Of a stretch of DNA of 9,221 bases, positions 6,974 through 9,221 are shown one piece after another. The notes below the pieces were generated by a model. The model did no database searches and was not told where the DNA came from. It worked only from the letters and a program-made list of their open reading frames with translations. Every line of letters starts with the position of its first letter. Within the stretch, counting starts at the first letter, position 1. The position numbers and the translations under genes were made by a program. The stretch comes from an uncultured Eubacteriales bacterium (GTDB taxonomy: Bacteria > Bacillota > Clostridia > UMGS1883), in assembly GCA_905195005.1 (NCBI GenBank), contig CAJJUC010000096.1, positions 1 to 9,221 of the forward strand. Reading direction: 5' to 3'.

Positions 6974-9221
6974 ACTCGCTGATTGTCAAATCCTTAACGA
7001 TTGCCTGCGTTGACAAATCATGCTGTGAATACATCGGCACACCGGCTGTGCAGGACATGAATGTCATGTCGGTTGAATGAAGCAGCTTCCATCCGTCACC
7101 GGAATCGACATAAGCATTGAACTGCGAGCCTTTCTTTTCAACCTTTATCTTAATCGGCGCTGTGCCGCTTGCAAGCGACGCATATTTGCATTCGCCGCCC
7201 GTTTCATCTCTCCAGACTGCAAGAACCGAGCTGCCCTGAAGTCTTACGGTGTAGTTTCTCGCGTCGGGGGACGCGCTTTCTCTTACCGTAACGCCGACTG
7301 CCGTGTTGTTTGAACGCTGAAGTATTGACTGAATGTTCATCTCAACCGAAACGTTTTCACCCTTAATATCCTTATACAGATAGTAGCCGTCGTCGGCAGT
7401 TCCGAAGAAGTCAACACCCGTTGAACGCATCAGCACCGTGCCGTCGCTTCTGAAGTCCGCGTAACCGTGCGATGTGCCGAAGTTTATTTCCTTCCAGCCC
7501 TGTGCAAGCGTTCCCGAATACGACTTGTAAACGGAAATTGCCTTTGACGCGCTCTTTCTGAAGCCGTCTTTTTCAAGAGTTATGTTAACGTTTGTTTCAC
7601 CCTCCGAAACGGCTGAAAGATTACCGTTTTGGTCGATAACCGCAACGCTTTCATCATCGGTTGAATATACGGCGTGAACATCGCTCTTGACAACCTCCTT
7701 GCCCGTTGTGAGCAATACGGAATAATCAAACTTCACATTTTCGCCGACAACGATTCCGTCGGTTTTTTCTCCGCTGAGCGTTATAGAGTCGAGCACGCCG
7801 TCAAGCACCGTTACGGCTGCCGACGCGCTCTTTGTGATTCCCTTATAGCTTCCCGTTACCGTTATATATGCTGTTCCCGGCGAATGAGATTCAATGTTTC
7901 CCTGCTTGTCAACCGTCAGAATTTTTTCGTTTGAGCTTTTGTATGTGAAATCGGAGACGGGCAGATAGTAGCCCATTGTTGACTTTGCAATGCCGAGCGC
8001 CGATGTTTCCGAATTGTTATCAATGACAGTATCAGCAACATTGGCGTTAATCTCCTCGAGCCTGTCGTTTACAAGCACAAACAGGTTCGATTTAACTGTT
8101 TTTCCGTTCTTTTCAGCAGTGATTGTGATTTCGGCAATTCCCGCTGTTCCCGCTTTTATAACGCCGTCATTTCCGACCGCCGCAACCGATGGATTCGATG
8201 ATGCGTATTTAATTTCGGCATTGTCAAGATTTGCAAAGAATCCCGAAACGGTTCTTGCCGCAAGCTTAATCCGTGTGGATTCGCCTGAATTGAGGCGCAC
8301 ATTCGCGCTCAGCCCGTCCGACTCGGTTTCGGGGTAAAGCTTGTAAAGCTCCTCCTCCCTGTCCGCAAACTTAAAGTCAGCCGTCAGACCTATATCTCTC
8401 TCGTCAATATCCCTGATTCCGACCGAGAATGCCGGGGAATCGTAACGCAGTCTGTAGTCACGGTTTTCATAGTCAACAAATTTCGGCTGCTGACCCGAAA
8501 GCGAATGTGCGTCCATCAAACCGTAATCCGTTTCGATTTTCTTCCATTCTTCATATGTTTTTGCCTTGGGATTATTGTATACAAGATATTTTCCGCTGTC
8601 ATTGTAATACATATTGTAATCAACCTTGCGGAAACGGTTGTCGAGCCATTTATGCTGACCGTGCAGCTGATCGCTTGAGTTTACCGTCAGATTCCTCATA
8701 TAGATATTCCGATCAGCGTTATCATCCTCGTTTGATGATGTTGCAAACGCACCGCGTGTGCAGCGCGGATTGTTGAGGAAGAAGTTATTATATACTTGAT
8801 GCTGCACGCCCTTTATAACCATCGCGGCATATATTGTGCCGGCGCCGTTTAAGTTGTTGTTATCGATAAGATTGTTCTGCCAGGTAGTATAACCCGTCTG
8901 ATTATCGCCGTACATTGCGTAACCCATCGAGAAAGGAATGTCCATATCGTGAATGTGATTGTTTTCAACAAGGTTGCCTTTTCCGCTTCCCCAGCCGTAC
9001 ATTGCGCCGCCGTCCTGACTGTCCGTCAGCGCGTGCGAGGTGTCGTTATATGCTATGTAGTTATGCATGCAGTTACTGAAATCGTACTGATTTTCCTCCG
9101 TGACCACCTGACCGCGGTGCGACTGACCGATTCTCATATTTGCAGTATAACCGCTGCCCCAAAGGATGTCGGCGCGCGGTACCTCGTCAACGCGGTTATG
9201 AAGAACCGTTCCGTAGTCAGT
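6972..9221 (-). CDS. Secreted right-handed parallel beta-helix protein with three Big2 domains and a lectin-like C-terminus (5' end outside window)
   Basis: The frame stays open to the right edge: 28 codons precede the Met at 9137 without a stop or ribosome site, so at least 749 residues are encoded and the true start is outside. Numbering from that Met, residues 1-250 are Asn-rich beta-helix coils (VENNHIHD, WQNNLIDNNN, VYNNFFLNN) with a DGGAMYGWG motif (42-50). They end in QPKFVDYENRDYRLRYDSPA (217-236), a closing pattern familiar from beta-helix glycosidases and lyases. Three Big2 domains follow at about 278-357, 362-445 and 449-537 (for example YASSNPSVAAVGNDGVIKAG, 311-330). Residues 541-721 resemble the DUF1349/concanavalin-like sandwich, with GVDFFGTADDGYYLY and AVGVTVRESASPDARNY. 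The family acts on extracellular polysaccharides, and GH141-like or pectin-degrading activity is possible. I cannot assign a substrate because catalytic residues are not certain. It is the most upstream gene visible, and the Big2 protein gene follows by 10 nt. Confidence 0.88.
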   Translation of the reverse strand, partial: TDYGTVLHNRVDEVPRADILWGSGYTANMRIGQSHRGQVVTEENQYDFSNCMHNYIAYNDTSHALTDSQDGGAMYGWGSGKGNLVENNHIHDMDIPFSMGYAMYGDNQTGYTTWQNNLIDNNNLNGAGTIYAAMVIKGVQHQVYNNFFLNNPRCTRGAFATSSNEDDNADRNIYMRNLTVNSSDQLHGQHKWLDNRFRKVDYNMYYNDSGKYLVYNNPKAKTYEEWKKIETDYGLMDAHSLSGQQPKFVDYENRDYRLRYDSPAFSVGIRDIDERDIGLTADFKFADREEELYKLYPETESDGLSANVRLNSGESTRIKLAARTVSGFFANLDNAEIKYASSNPSVAAVGNDGVIKAGTAGIAEITITAEKNGKTVKSNLFVLVNDRLEEINANVADTVIDNNSETSALGIAKSTMGYYLPVSDFTYKSSNEKILTVDKQGNIESHSPGTAYITVTGSYKGITKSASAAVTVLDGVLDSITLSGEKTDGIVVGENVKFDYSVLLTTGKEVVKSDVHAVYSTDDESVAVIDQNGNLSAVSEGETNVNITLEKDGFRKSASKAISVYKSYSGTLAQGWKEINFGTSHGYADFRSDGTVLMRSTGVDFFGTADDGYYLYKDIKGENVSVEMNIQSILQRSNNTAVGVTVRESASPDARNYTVRLQGSSVLAVWRDETGGECKYASLASGTAPIKIKVEKKGSQFNAYVDSGDGWKLLHSTDMTFMSCTAGVPMYSQHDLSTQAIVKDLTISE

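Noticed and set aside
9135..9137. ATG at 9137 as the start of the beta-helix gene
   Set aside because: The frame continues upstream to the window edge without a stop, the upstream residues look like beta-helix sequence, and no ribosome site or signal peptide follows; the Met is internal.

Overview
The window is a tightly packed, single-direction gene cluster. All seven genes lie on the minus strand and are read from the right edge to the left. It looks like a carbohydrate-utilisation locus of a Gram-positive, probably anaerobic Clostridia-type bacterium (Oscillospirales or similar gut/rumen lineage). The basis is a CUT1 ABC importer of the LplABC/YtcQ-YteP-YtcP type, a lipoprotein solute-binding protein, strong GGAGG ribosome sites about 7 nt before nearly every start, and large secreted proteins with bacterial Ig-like (Big2) domains. 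The lineage is inferred from style and not from a marker gene.

Layout in transcription order: (1) 9221-6972, the 3' part of a secreted parallel beta-helix protein with three Big2 domains and a C-terminal lectin-like beta-sandwich, whose start lies outside the window; (2) 6961-5078, a secreted protein with no recognisable catalytic domain, built from a jelly-roll-like N-terminus, Big2-like repeats and a C-terminal beta domain; (3) 5050-3551, the sugar-binding lipoprotein; (4) 3468-2503 and (5) 2487-1609, the two membrane permeases; (6) 1591-617, an intact cytosolic metallophosphoesterase; (7) 603-1, the first 201 residues of a second metallophosphoesterase. Gene 7 is a diverged tandem copy of gene 6 with key metal/catalytic residues replaced, and it runs off the left edge.

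Gaps between genes are 10, 27, 82, 15, 17 and 13 nt. No stretch over 100 nt lacks a gene, and I see no convincing promoter or terminator inside the window, so one operon is the simplest reading. The only sizeable gap (3469-3550) carries GC-rich inverted repeats that can form two mutually exclusive hairpins. It sits where binding-protein mRNA is often stabilised relative to permease mRNA.

Working model (inference): the beta-helix protein binds or cleaves an extracellular polysaccharide, the Big2 protein assists in binding or display, the lipoprotein and permeases import the oligosaccharide using an ATPase encoded elsewhere, and the phosphoesterase pair acts inside the cell on an unknown phosphate ester. 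The phosphoesterase pair, one member of which looks catalytically impaired, is the most unusual part. I see no RNA genes, mobile elements, CRISPR arrays or attachment sites.
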